Assembly: GCF_905171765.1 (NCBI RefSeq)
Contig: NC_053391.1
Location: forward strand, 110,768,644 to 110,832,643
Length of the DNA stretch: 64,000 bases
Direction: 5' to 3'
DNA from: Bufo bufo
Taxonomy: Eukaryota > Chordata > Amphibia > Anura > Bufonidae
Numbering within the stretch: the first letter of the stretch is position 1; each line of letters opens with the position of its first letter. Of this stretch, positions 24,197-35,900 are shown in pieces. The notes beneath the pieces were generated by a model. That model was given only the letters and a program-made list of their open reading frames with translations, did no database searches and was not told the DNA's origin. The translations under genes were made by a program, and so were the position numbers.

Positions 24197-24420
24197 ATCC
24201 TATAAAGGAATTCCAAAATCCCCTATCCTTAACGGAGAGGCACGCATATCTACACAGCAAATGACGGCAGCCAAGCCCTCCCTTAACCCCACCCCCAAAA
24301 ACCCCCCCTACCTGGTTGACAGGGCATTTCACAATACCCATCAACCTCTCTCCTTCCACCAAACCTCCCCCCCGCCACCTCCCCTCATTAACCTCCCACC
24401 TCACCCACCTTGCGTACAAT
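24197..24420 (-). other. LINE inter-ORF spacer
   Basis: A 224-base spacer between the ORF1 stop and the ORF2 start, purine-rich on the sense strand (stretches such as GGTGGGAGGTTAATGAGGGG). How ORF2 would be translated downstream of ORF1 is not evident from the sequence. Confidence 0.6.
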
Positions 24421-25386
24421 TCATAGGCCCTTTAGGTCCAGCCATTGCGCCACTTCCGTCTGTGTGGAAAAAAACTGCACAGAATCATTATATACCACTC
24501 TCAATTTAGCGGGATATAGCATTGAGTAGTTAATCTTAGCTGCAATCAATCTTTTTTTCACGTCAAAAAAGGATCTTCTTTTATTTTGGGTCTCTCGCGA
24601 AAAATCAGGAAAGATTGATATCAGATTACCATTAAATTGTGTGTCTGCAACTTCTCTTTTGCGTCTAAGGACCCAGTCCCGATCCTTTGAGCAGACAAAC
24701 TTGGCCAGGATAGCCCTGGGGGGGGCCCCTGGAGGGTTTTTTTTAAAGGGGATTCTATGGGCTCTTTCCACACAGAAGGTAGACACATCATAGTCTGGTC
24801 CCAGACTTTCTACCAACCATTTCTGGATGAAATTCGAGGGGTTATCCTGCTCTGCCCCTTCGGGAAACCCTACTAACCGCAGATTATATCTACGGGATCT
24901 ATCCTCTAACTCTACCACTTTTCTTCTTAACCAGGAGCGATCTTCATCTATCTCTTCTAATCTGTTCTTTAATGCAACATTCTCTACGGTGACAGAGTTA
25001 ACTGCAGATTCCAATCCCCTCACCTTCAGTCTCAACTTCGACATTTCGTCTTTTATTATGGTGACATCGCCTTGAACTACTGCAAGGGAAGACGTCAACT
25101 CTGCCACCGAAGTATTAGTAGCGTTTACTACTCCCAATATATCCTGGAGTTTTTTATTAATACTGTCAAAACCTTCACTTTGGGAAAAACTGGCCTTTAA
25201 TAAACCCCGTTCTAACTGATCCGTACTATCCCCTCCTGGCTCGATCTGAGAGGCGGTTCTATGTACACCTCCTCTAGTTTTGGGTGGTGGTGACTTCAGG
25301 AATTTATCTAATCGGGCCTGTGGGCTCCCCCCTGATCCTCCTTTTGGAGAGGTCACTCCTCCTGATTTACGAAACTTTGGCGGCAT
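24421..25386 (-). CDS. LINE ORF1 protein (RNA-binding chaperone)
   Basis: An uninterrupted 321-residue frame. A basic, proline/glycine-rich N terminus (residues 1-50) is followed by a heptad-patterned coiled coil (about 70-165, including KLRLKVRGLESAVNSVTVEN). Next comes the RRM-like and C-terminal domains of L1 ORF1 proteins (RRYNLRLVGFPEGAEQD from 166, ERAHRIP, and the RILAAK-equivalent VKKRLIAAKINYSMLYPAKL). In L1 elements this protein trimerises and coats element RNA. The intact frame, next to a barely damaged ORF2, points to a recent insertion. Confidence 0.9.
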   Translation of the reverse strand: MPPKFRKSGGVTSPKGGSGGSPQARLDKFLKSPPPKTRGGVHRTASQIEPGGDSTDQLERGLLKASFSQSEGFDSINKKLQDILGVVNATNTSVAELTSSLAVVQGDVTIIKDEMSKLRLKVRGLESAVNSVTVENVALKNRLEEIDEDRSWLRRKVVELEDRSRRYNLRLVGFPEGAEQDNPSNFIQKWLVESLGPDYDVSTFCVERAHRIPFKKNPPGAPPRAILAKFVCSKDRDWVLRRKREVADTQFNGNLISIFPDFSRETQNKRRSFFDVKKRLIAAKINYSMLYPAKLRVVYNDSVQFFSTQTEVAQWLDLKGL

Positions 25387-26865
25387 TATTATCTAAATCT
25401 AAATAAGTAAGCTACCGTTATAAACACACTCACCACCCCAGCTATAGGCCCAACTCAACCCCTCAAAAGGCCGGTTATTAATAATATCAGAAAAACATAA
25501 GCAGGAGAAGATAAATTACAGGTAAACCTAACTCCCAGGGGGAGCAAGTACGGAATAAATACACACCCCTAAACACAGGATAATTGCAGACTAACTAAAT
25601 AATTACATCCCCCAAATAAAGGACTATAAACGATTACAGGTAATTATATAGCACTCATCACCCAGAACAGAGAACGGTACAAAGCCATTAACAGAGGAAG
25701 TATAGTTGTTAATCATTCTATGAGAATCATATTCATGAAAGTGTGCCAGGATCACTAAATAACAATATACCTTATTGAAATTAAGTAGCTTATTACAGTT
25801 AGGATTAGTGTGTAAATCCGGTTTACAAATACAACAGCAGGATACCCAGTGCTGACGCCGCTCTTGCTTCCTGATTAGAGCCCCCAAAAATATAGCTTTT
25901 CGCCACCTCGCTATAATGACACCAGTACCCAAGTGACAGGGCCCCCCTGTCAGGTGCAGTTTTCAGAGAGTCAGACCATCTAGGTAATGCATCCACATAG
26001 AAAAAGACAAAGGGGGGTCCTAACATCTATCGGTAGAAAGGGATCCTCTTGGGCCTTGTTACTTCATCTGTGAAAGAACGTTCCCCGCTGAAAGGACCCA
26101 GCTCCAGTGATCACTAGGGGTCATACAGCTGACAGTCATACGAGGATCCAGCTAGGACTACAGAAATATCATGAAGTAGATTGTCCCCAGCCACCGCAGC
26201 GCCCCCCGCCAACCACACCAGACCACTGCTGCGTCCCAAAGAAATGTTAGTATGTTAATAAAGATAAAAAAGAACCCCCAATTCACCCACCGGTTACCAA
26301 GCCCAGGGTCTCCACTTCACCCACGGAAACCGCTGCTCAGCAATCCATCAAACCCCCCCGCTCCAACATTCCACAGGCTGCAAACCACATGCGGCAAGAC
26401 ATAGGGACATCACCAGTCAGAAGACACGAAACAGCATGAGGCCAGTCACAGCCAGGAGGCAAACGAAGGGCAGAGGAGACACAATACAGCGGACCGCAGG
26501 CAGTGGAGCAGGGCAGGTACCGTGAGGTAGGCAACAGCGGGACGAAGCGGCAGGCGGCGGATCACATCATATAGCCGCAGACATCATGTAGCCGGAGACC
26601 ACTCAGGGCAGGGCAGGTAACAGACGGATCCCGGCGGGCGGCAAGCGGCGTGGCACATCAGGAAACAGGAACCGCTAAAGGCAGGTGACGGAGCAGCAGG
26701 CAACAGGCAGACCGCGATCCATCGGTCACATCTGGGCTCACTTAGTCAGGGCTGATCTGGGATCAGCGTTCCCACCAGCGATTACATCCAGGAACGAGGT
26801 GAGGAGAGAGGGGAGAGGGCGGCCAGAGGAGGAGCGCGGCACACCTACGTCATGCCGCTCCTACA
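25387..26865 (-). promoter_or_regulatory. LINE 5' UTR with GC-rich start
   Basis: About 1.5 kb upstream of ORF1. The distal part (26330-26850) is rich in CpG and GC blocks (GCAAGCGGCG, GGCGGCCAGAGGAGG), as expected for an internal LINE promoter. No coding frame with recognisable motifs is present. The outer boundary is placed where PLE sequence begins, near 26865. Confidence 0.6.
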
Positions 26866-28563
26866 TAAACATGGATAAACATTTAATTGGTCAATCATCT
26901 TTTTTGCTTCCTCCTCAAAAGGTGGTATTGTCGGTACAGTTCCGTTTAATACGACATCTATTTTAATTTGTATATCTAAAAATTCTGTGTGATCCTTATT
27001 AATGTTAGATGTAAAAATCAAACCATCTGGGTTAACATTAATGTCTTCCAAGAAAGTTTTCAGGTGGGACTCTCTACTGCTCCAAATGAACAGTACGTCG
27101 TCTATATAACGACGCCATAGGACCAGGTCCGTCCCCAGCTTGGGATTGATGTTAGAATGTTCCCATTGGGCCAAATACAAATTAGCATAACTGGGGGCGA
27201 ACCTGGTCCCCATGGCGGTTCCCCGTTGTTGTAAATAATGATCACCTTCAAAGTAAAAATAATTATGATCCAAAATGTACCTGGCTCCCTCTACCAAGAA
27301 ATCAAGTTGTGCTTTCATTGCAGAGGTACCAGGTCCATGTTCAATTACAGTATAGAGGGACTGAACGTCCAAAGTCCCCACAATCCAGTGGGGTTGGACA
27401 GTCAGGCCCTCCAATGCCTGAATAATGTGCGTGGTATCTCTGATGTAGGATTTAATCTTTTTTACCGCTGGTTGTAAGAGGGTGTCAATGAAGTGGGATA
27501 GATTAGAACTCAGGGAACCTATTCCTGAAATTATGGGGCGTCCAGGGGGATTTTTCAAGTCCTTATGGATCTTGGGCAAACAATAGAATGCTGGCAACCT
27601 GCATTCCGTGCCCAAGATAAACAAGTATTCTTGTTTCGACAGGATCCCTTGTTCTAGACCCCTATCACACAGACCAATCAATTCACTATTATATTTATCC
27701 GGGGGGTCCGCTCTTAGCTTCAGATAGGTGGTCTTATCTGAAAGTTGTCTTAGGCACCCCCCATTATATTGTTGGGTGTCCAAGACAACTATGGCGCCAC
27801 CTTTATCTGCAGGTCATATTGTAATATTACCCTGTTGTTGTATCTGTTTTATAGCTTGAATTTCCCTACATGACATATTTCCTCTATATATCCTTTTATC
27901 TTTGATTTTCCTTAAGTCGTTTTTTACACATCTTTGAAATGTAGCTATTTCATGGCTGATCTCATTTCTTGGGAACTTCCTAGATTTATTTTTCAATTCA
28001 GTATGTCGAAACATAGCATCACCAGGTTCCATCGGATCGCTGGGTATTGGATTTTTTTGAAAATATTTCTTTAGACACATTTTCCTGACAAATTTTTGGA
28101 CACCTATATATGTGTCAAACTTATTAATGTTCACCGTTGGTGCAAATTTTAGGCCTTTACTGAGTAATGTAACTTGAGCCTCAGTCAATACCACAGAGCT
28201 TAGGTTGACTATGGGGCTCAAGTCTTGGTTTAGTGGTACTTTTTGTGTTCTACCCTTTCTCGGTCCTCTCCTTGTCTTCTTAAATCGTGGTTGTGATTGA
28301 AGTGATTTTGATGATATTTTCTTGAATCCGACCGAGTACGGTTCAATATTGGTTGTGGGGGTAATTGGTGAGGTGTCGGGTATGGTGATATTTCCCTCTC
28401 TTGATCTCGGTATGTGTGTTTTTTGTCTTAAATTGTAGGGGTGTGTCAGTGATGAACGGGCATAGTGATCCGGTGGGGGTGAATGTGCTGATCTTTTCCT
28501 TATACGTGTCTTGTGATGTGGAGGGGTCCGGTCTAAAAAAATGCTGCTCAGAAAAAATATCAT
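26845..28563 (-). pseudogene. PLE N-terminal domain and reverse transcriptase
   Basis: One frame on the minus strand, interrupted only by a TGA at 27814-27816. The first part (28563-27817) is the basic PLE N-terminal region, including LLSKGLKFAPTVNINKFDTY and FVRKMCLKKYF. After the stop, PADKGGAIVVLD leads into the RT: LPAFYCLPKIHKDLKNPPGR, PIISGIGSLSSNLSHFID, TLDVQSLYT, QRGTAMGTRFAPSYANLY and the catalytic YIDD (RRYIDDVLFIW). The frame then breaks near 26865 where the LINE is inserted. The KGQF/RRNC part of the RT thumb, about 60 residues, is missing between this junction and 20262, suggesting a target deletion. Confidence 0.88.
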
Positions 28564-29227
28564 ATTTATTACTCACCGGTACATTATATTTGTTTTGACC
28601 ATGTGATTTATCTCGGTTATCACTTGGTTGATCTATCATATCTGGGTGTCCAGACTGTTTATCAATTGATTTTTGTGGTGGATAATGATGTTTTTTTGTT
28701 TATTATGTCTATTTCTGTCTTATCCAAACCTCTACATTTTCTCTCCTGCCAGGAGTCATATTTGCTGTTTTTTGGTAACTTCTCTATCAGATGTTTCATT
28801 TGATCTATTTCAATATTTATTTCTTTAACACTTGTACTCTTCTACTAATAATCAAATTAATCAAAGCAACTGACTGTGTAAACAGTAGTGCTTCCCATTC
28901 TTTATTAAAAGCCTCATTACAGAGGTCTTGTGCAGGATTTTTTGACAGCATCAGGCCCTTTGGGATTTTTCTTTGTTCAATATATTGTTTTAAAGAACGT
29001 ATCTCCCAAAACTGCCTTATGCTGTCTTTGTAATAATCCTTCTAATTTCCTAAAAGATTCTGACAGATTTTTCCTTTTCACTTGGGCCAATATCTAAATG
29101 ATCCCCATTGAAAAGGAATGTCTCCGCTATCTTGCGTTTAGTCTCAGCGTGACTCCAAATGTCCATGTTATATAATAGAGGAGCTCAGTACACAGCGGGG
29201 TGAATGAGCAAAGTCAAGTAAATAAGA
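28564..29227 (-). other. PLE 5' region
   Basis: Sequence between the palindromic 5' end and the first recognisable PLE residues. AT-rich. Translations have scattered stops and no further motif that I can name. It may contain the 5' UTR and part of the decayed N terminus. Confidence 0.5.
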
Positions 29228-29335
29228 AAAAATGGGACGGCTCACTCACTATATACACGGATTGGTGCCTAGGTCCAAATTGGACCTAGGCACCAATCCG
29301 TGTATATAGAGATTGAGCCGTCCCATTTTTTCTTA
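29228..29335. repeat. Perfect-looking 50-bp palindrome at the PLE 5' end
   Basis: AAGAAAAAATGGGACGGCTC runs into CGGATTGGTGCCTAGGTCC, and the mirror image follows immediately after a short centre (AAATT near 29278), ending in CCGTCCCATTTTTTCTTA. Inverted terminal segments of this kind fit the complex ends (inverted pseudo-LTR arrangement) known for PLEs. It abuts the 14-bp target duplication. Confidence 0.85.
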
Positions 29336-29679
29336 TCTATCCATATGATGCAGGGAGTTTGGGTCAGCCAAGCACAGCTGGTCTGGGAAATGTGACCGTC
29401 ACAGGGACCATACACACTTGTGGGAAATCGGCCTTACAATGTTTTTCCAAGTTGTATTCGTCAGAAGGAGAGGACTGCTTCCGTATTGTGTGGCAGATTT
29501 ATTAGAATATTACCACACATAAATGGGGATAACTGAATTTAGCATTACACCATGTAAAGGCCCAAATTATTTGCGGGACACAAAATACTACTCTACGACT
29601 ACACAGGTAACTAAACAGACAGAAGGACATCGCCATAAATAAAAGTGATAGTAAAGCTGTAAACTGCATTGATCTAGAA

Positions 29680-29836
29680 CAGTGATGGCTAACCTCCGGC
29701 ATTCCAGCTGTGGTGAAACTACAACTCCCAGAATGCTCCATTCCTTTCTGTGGCCTTCTTAGAACAGCCAAGCAAGTGTGCATCTTGGGAGTTGTAGTTT
29801 TACCACAGCTGGAGTGCCAGAGGTTAGCCATCACAG
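29680..29836. mobile_element. hAT-type MITE (CAGTGATGGCTAACC)
   Basis: 157 bp, with ends CAGTGATGGCTAACCTCCGG and GGTTAGCCATCACAG, flanked by ATCTAGAA on both sides (29672-29679, 29837-29844). Internal blocks ACTACAACTCCCAGAATGC and TTGGGAGTTGTAGT form the usual mirrored core of this family. Related copies are at 48568-48690 and 51843-51989. Confidence 0.9.
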
Positions 29837-29844
29837 ATCTAGAA

Positions 29845-31064
29845 TGTGGACTGTGCACAATGGATCCTGAAGACGCAGTAGGTGCTTAATGCTACCACAG
29901 AACAATGCGGATGAGAAGTGCAGGAGGCACATGGCTTCTCTCTACTCCAGGAATCGATCAGGGAGGTGGCAGTGTATGACCGAATCACTCGTCTTTTGCT
30001 TCAGTAATAAAATTATATATATATATAAAAAGGATCTGGTCTAAAATCAAGAGACAACACACCAGTTCATGTTTCTGAAAAGATTATTATAATACAAGAT
30101 ATACACACTTCTGATATTACAAAGTACAAAAAGTGTTTCCTTCATTTCAAGCACGGTAAAAAATAGGTAGAGAAGCCTACAGAGTTTTAATATTAGGGAT
30201 ACTGCTTTATAAAAGCGTACTGCTTTCGTTCAAAACCTTTTTAGCTACTCATTAGCTTATCTTCATCAATATCAGTAAAATCAAGAAATGTGCCTACAGC
30301 CGTGCAGTGAATAGATCACTTTGTCTTATTTAACCGCATGGTGGACAACACAGGAATCCTTATCATTGTATCTAAAGCACTTGGTGTGCAGACAGGCTTA
30401 ATCTGAGCATACATCTAAAAATGGTGTGTATGTATAATTGTGTGTATGTAAATTGTATGTTGGCCGAACTGGCCAAAACATCAAGTGTGTGTGTGTGAGG
30501 GTGGACCTCCCGACTCTCACCCGATGGTAGATGTCGGGAGACAAAGATTGGGTTTCCCCTACCTCTTTCTATTGAGAACGCGTTTGTTTGGCCGAGCTGA
30601 GCAAGCATGTGAATGAGAAGAACAGAAGTGATTGCTGCCGGCCAAGCATCTTATGTGTAGGGCTGATGTTAGTACAAATAACTTGGCAGCCATATTTGTA
30701 CCTCCTGTGTATTTTTTGCCTGCCTCAAAACTATTAGTTGAATGGTGGATACTTGTTCCAATATGTGTACACCTTGCTAAATATTTTTGCCTGTCAAAAT
30801 ATTCCAGGCTCAAACTCTAGTACTGCAATAACGTCATACTAAGTGCCATCCAATACATGCTTATGTTTGGACTGTCTTTTAAATAAAAAAAAACTGTTAT
30901 AAACGGGATTTGATATTATAGTGTAGTGAATAATAAAAGGTGGAAACATATTAAGTCCAAGTTCACTGAATAGATGCACAAGCTCACACAGTGCTGCAGT
31001 TAGTAACAGCTATATGGACAGACATATATATAAAAAGATAAAGCTGGTTACACAGAGTATATCG
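29845..31064 (-). other. Downstream of the PIMREG-like stop: probable 3' UTR and flank
   Basis: Immediately after the stop at 31065-31067 the minus strand continues into AT-rich sequence. No close AATAAA is obvious; a candidate lies only near 29500, so the transcript end is undetermined. A hairpin CTCCCGACTCTCACC / GATGTCGGGAG lies near 30505-30540. The 19-mer GATATACACACTTCTGATA (30100) recurs near 32288 in the last intron. Confidence 0.4.
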
Positions 31065-31224
31065 TTAACGTGCGCCAATGTTGCCAATACTGGTTAAAGC
31101 CACCTCAGTCCAGCCTTGACGTGTACGCTTCAGTCTCCGTGTACTTTTCCAAGACAGCTGAGAATGGCGAGTACGAGACAGATTCTTGGTCATTACACTG
31201 TGGTAATTCAAAATGGCTTCTTTC
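31065..31224 (-). CDS. PIMREG: PIMREG-like exon 5 (last coding exon)
   Basis: The acceptor TTTTGTCCTCAG precedes 31224. The first base completes an arginine codon split across the intron, and 52 residues follow to TAA (31067-31065), including KEAILNYHSVMTKN and STRRLKRTRQGW. The frame fits the phase-2 donor of the previous exon. It is 14.2 kb away, the longest intron. The identity of this C terminus is less certain than the others, since I cannot match it to a known homolog. Confidence 0.7.
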
Positions 31225-32880
31225 CTGAGGACAAAACAGACAGATAACATGCACCAATTACAAATATTTAAAGGCTCTAGAGACCTTTGCTCCAAATTAA
31301 ATGTTATTGTTCATTTGCTTCCTAAATGCAGTAATAAGCAACTTTCTAAATAGCCCTCATAAAAATAAATTCCTACCATCTTGCTTGTGCCAGGTACATG
31401 CAAATCCTTCAACTAGGGGCTGGTACTGCTGAATCTGACAAATCCAGAGCACTGCCCCTCATTTCTGAGGGCTCTCTCTGCTGTCCCACTCACTTCTCTT
31501 AGCAGTAAAGACAGCAGCAAAAGTTTGTAATATATTGATGGCCTATCCTCAGGCCATTAATATCAGATTGGCAGGTTTCCGACCCCATGCACTCCTGACA
31601 ATCCCCTGCCGATGCTAAACTACACAACTCCAGCCATTGTGTAGTGAAATGGGGGCAGCAATGCTGTTACCAGCTCCATACACTACAGAAAGGAGAAAGT
31701 AGTTCTGGCGCTGGAGCGCCAACTAAACAGCTGATCAGCGAGTGTGCAGAGTGTCAGACCCCCACTCATTTGATATTGGTCTCCTGTACTGAGGACTAGC
31801 AATCTTTTTTAATATACTAGAATACTCCCTAAAGCTCCAGACTTGTCTTGTACTAAAAAATCTGTTTTAACTTCCAGACTTGTTTTGCATTAGAATACTC
31901 CCTTTAAGGGTGCATTCACACGACTATGTATTTTGCAATGTGCAATAAATACGGATGATGTCCATGTGACGTCTGTGTTGCATCCATTTTTTGTTTGCGG
32001 ACCCATTGTGACCATGCCTATTCTTTTCCGCAAAACGGACAAGAATAGGACATGTTCTATCTTTTTTGCGGAGAGGCAGAACAGATATACGGATGTGGAC
32101 AGAATGTGACACAAATTCTGACAACTGGATTGTTTGCGATGGTCGCATCGCAGTATGTCACGTGTCACATTATGACACCACTGACAAACATTACATGAAA
32201 TGCTGCGAGATATGTGGCAGTGTAGCCAAGCCCTTAAAAGCAAGAGAAAACAAGTCCATATTTCCAAAAGAATACTATAATACAAAAGATATACACACTT
32301 CTGATACAAGAGGTGATCAGAAAAAGAGTACATTTATTGCAGCCATTTTAGGAACCACTGCATTCAATGAACTGAAATCAATTAGTCTTCTGATGCAGGA
32401 TACGGAGACATACACCTATGTAAGGTTTGTAGTGATGACAGAGGTCTACTTTAAATTAAAGCCTATGGACACCTCTGGGGCAATGTTTTTACAACTGCAT
32501 TTTACTCACTTTTGGGATAAAAATAATTTTCCAGCGATACATGGGGTTGAAAAAAAATAAAATTGTCTATTTGCAAAGCGTCGCTCCTGAGTTCTATCAG
32601 CAGCCTCATCTCTGATCTCCTACCCTGATAAACACTCGGAGATAAAATAAAGAATATGGCCTAAATGAGGTCAGGATAATCAAAGATAATATCATAAGCA
32701 GTCAGCTGACTGAACTGAGGATCAACAGTCTGGAAATAGACTGCTGAAAATTATTAAATGAAGACCAACTGAAAAAAAGATTTTTATCCCAAAATGAGTA
32801 AAATGAAATCATAAAAAATAATTTCCCCAAAGGTGTCCATAGCCTAAAGGACAAATTGAATAAGTTGGAAAAAAAATCTA

Positions 32881-32917
<37 letters not shown>

Positions 32918-35900
32918 TATAGGAATATTATGCCAATTGAACTTCTGGTTTCCCCAAATGCAGGTTTCCAGATATGCTGGAGAGTTAGCTACTGGCTTCC
33001 AGTTTGTGCTGCAGGTTGAAACACAGCCAGATTCAAGGAACATTAGAGTCATGGCTCCATACCAAGTTGATTTGGCAGCACAGGAACTTTTCTTCATGTT
33101 ATCACCTCTCTCACCACTAAAAGAGGATATGTGCTCGCTGTGTAACATTTAAAAAGGGGTTATTTTTTTTCCTACTAAAAAGCTGAGAAGATGAGCAACA
33201 ACACGTGTAATCACACCAGCCCCTAATAAGGGCATCTGCTGATGCCGTGGACCAAATGTTTAAAGAAAAATTTTGTGGAAATACATGCATATAGATATCG
33301 GCTTAAAACTGCCATGTATAAACACTGCAGATCTGGAAACTCTAAGGCCCCTTTCACACGGGCGAGTATTCTGCGCGGATGCGATGCGGGAGGTGAACGC
33401 ATTGCACCTGCACTGAATACTGACCCATTCATTTCTATGGGGCTGTTCACATGAGCGGTGATTTTCACGCATCACTTGTGCGTTGCGTGAAAATCGCAGC
33501 ATGCTCCTCTTTGTGCGTTTTTCACGCAACACAGGCCCCATAGAAGTGAATGGGGTTGCGTGAAAATCGCAAGCATCCGCAAGCAAGTGCGGATGCGGTG
33601 CGATTTTCACGCACGGTTGCTAGGAGACGATAAGGATGGAGACCCGATCATTATTATTTTCCCTTATAACATGGTTATGAAGGAAAATAATAGCATTCTG
33701 AATACAGAATGCATAGTAAAACAGCGCTGGAGGGGTTAAAAAATAAATAAATTATAATTTAACTCACCTTAGTCCACTTGCTCGCGTAGCCCGGCATCTG
33801 CTTCTGTCTCCTTTGTTGAATAGGACCTGTGGTGAGCATTAAGTACAGTTACAGGACCTTTGATGACGTCACTCCGGTCATCACATGGTACGTCACATGA
33901 TCTTTTACCATGGTGATGGATCATGCGATGACCGGAGTGACGTCATCAAAGGTCCTGGAATGAATGCTCACCACAGGTCCTGTTCAGCACAGAAGGAGAC
34001 AGACGAGATGCCGGCAGCGCCAGCAAGTGGATTAAGGAGAGTTAAAAAAATAATTATTATTATATTTTTTTTAACCCCTCCAGCGCTAGTTTACTATGCA
34101 TTCTGTATTCAGAATGCTATTATTTTCCCTTATAACCATGTTATAAGGGAAAATAATTCAATCTACAGAACACTGGTACCCAAACCCGAACTTCTTCACA
34201 GAAGTTCGGGCTTGGGATCGAACACGCGCAATTTTTCTCACGAGAGTGCAAAACGCATTACAATGTTTTGCACTCGTGCGGAAAAATCGCGGGTGTTCCC
34301 ACAACGCACCTGCACATTTTCCCGCAACGCCCGTGTGAAAAAGGCCTTAGTCTCCACATACACACAGTTTTACTCCAGGTTTCCATAACAACCCAGCTAT
34401 TTTTCTTCACTGCTGTAGGTCAGCTTTAGGCTAGTGCTACACGATGACAATAAGTCGCACAACACATAGGGCACAACTACACTGCTACATGTGTTGTCTA
34501 TGGTGTTGCACTGCGACATGTGACATGCTGTGACTGCGACATGACAGCCGCAGAAAAATCTATCTTGGACACCATAGCATATCATTATAAAAATTGTTGG
34601 GACAAAATGCCACGCGACATGTCGTGTAGCCTTAGCATTAAAGGGGCAGGGCGCTGTGGAGGTCACTGTCAAGAGAGCAGGAGCCACTATTAACCCCTTA
34701 GGGACTTAGGACGTACCGGTACGCCACGTTTGCCGAGTCCTTAAATTTAAAAATAGATTGCAGCGGGGGTTAATAGGAACAGGATGCCCGCTGAAATCAT
34801 TCAGCGGGCATCCTGTCACAACGCTGGGGGAGGGGGGGGTCAATGTGACACCCCCCCCGTATTGGCGATCGCCGCAAACCGCAGGTCAATTCAGACCTGC
34901 GGTTTGCGGCTTTTACCTGCGGTTGCGGGTCATTTTCCCCAAATAAAGTTAAAAAAAAAATTGGTAAAAAACTGAAGAAAAAAAAAAAAGAAGTATACAT
35001 ATTCGGTATCGCCACGTCCGTATCGACCGGCTCTATAAACATATGACATGACCTAACCCCTCAGATGAACACCGTAAAAAATAAACTGTGCTAAATAAAC
35101 CATTTTTTGTCGCCTTACATCACAAAAAGTGTAATAGCAAGCGATCAAAAAGTCACACGCACCCCAAAATAGTGCCAATAAAAGAGTCATCTCATCCCGC
35201 AAAAATCATTACCTTGGGTACGGTATCGCCCAAAAACTGAAAAAATTATGGCTCTCAGACTATGGATACACTAAAACATGATTTTTTTTTTGCTTCAAAA
35301 AAGAAATCATTGTGTAAAACTTACATAAATAAAAAAAAAGTATACATAATAGGTATTGCCGCATCCGTGACAACCTGGTCTATAAAAATATCACATGATC
35401 TAACCTGTCAGATGAATGTTGTAAATAACAAAAAATAAAAACGGTGCCAAAAACAGCTATTTCTTGTTATCTTGCCTCATAAAAAGTGTAATATAGAGCA
35501 ACCAAAAATCATATGTACCCTAAACTAGTACCAACAATACTGCCACCCTATCCCGTAGTTTCTAAAATGGGGCCACTTTTTTGGAGTTTCTACTCTAGGG
35601 GTGCATCAGGGGGGCTTCAAATGGGACATGGTGTCAAAAAAACCAGTCCAGCAAAATCTGCCTTCCAAAAACCGTATGGCATTCCTTTCCTTCTGCACCC
35701 TGGCGTGTGCCCGTACAGTAGTTTACAACCACATATGGGGTGTTTCTGTAAACTACAGAATCAGGGCCATAAATATTAAGTTTGGTTTGGCTAGTAACCC
35801 TTGCTTTGTAACTGGAAAAAAATTTAAATGGAAAAAACTGCCAAAAATGTGAAATTTTAAAATTTTATTTCTATTTTCCATTAATTCTTGTGGAACACCT

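Larger units (their letters stand above)
20263..26865 (-). mobile_element. Near full-length L1/Tx1-like LINE in the PLE
   Basis: On the minus strand the element has a GC-rich 5' UTR (about 26865-25387), ORF1 (25386-24421), a 224-base spacer, ORF2 (24196-20512), a 3' UTR and an AATAAA followed by a poly-A tail (T run at 20263-20278 on the plus strand). The two-ORF layout with an APE-type endonuclease is that of the L1 group; frogs carry both L1 and Tx1 lineages. The exact 5' end is uncertain by some tens of bases and I could not find a clean target duplication. Confidence 0.88.
15426..29335 (-). mobile_element. Penelope-like element (PLE) with nested insertions
   Basis: The 14-mer TCTATCCATATGAT occurs at 15412-15425 and at 29336-29349, exactly bracketing the element as a target-site duplication. 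Reading the minus strand: a palindromic 5' end (29228-29335), an open frame with the PLE N-terminal domain and a Penelope-type reverse transcriptase (28563-26845), a GIY-YIG endonuclease (19935-19681 plus 18532-18319), then a long 3' region to 15426. PLEs are retroelements whose RT is telomerase-related and whose C terminus is usually a GIY-YIG nuclease. Three later insertions (LINE, solo LTR, foldback MITE) account for about two thirds of the length. Stops and frameshifts make it inactive. Confidence 0.88.

Noticed and set aside
24183..24509. Proline-rich plus-strand frame over the LINE
   Set aside because: Antisense to the ORF1-ORF2 spacer and the end of ORF1; no independent support.
20263..26865. 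Target-site duplication for the LINE
   Set aside because: Candidate AT-rich words near both junctions are too short and dissimilar, so no duplication is claimed.
33345..34347. TAA target duplication for this foldback
   Set aside because: The left side reads TAA and the right TTA; only TA is shared, so the superfamily was left open.
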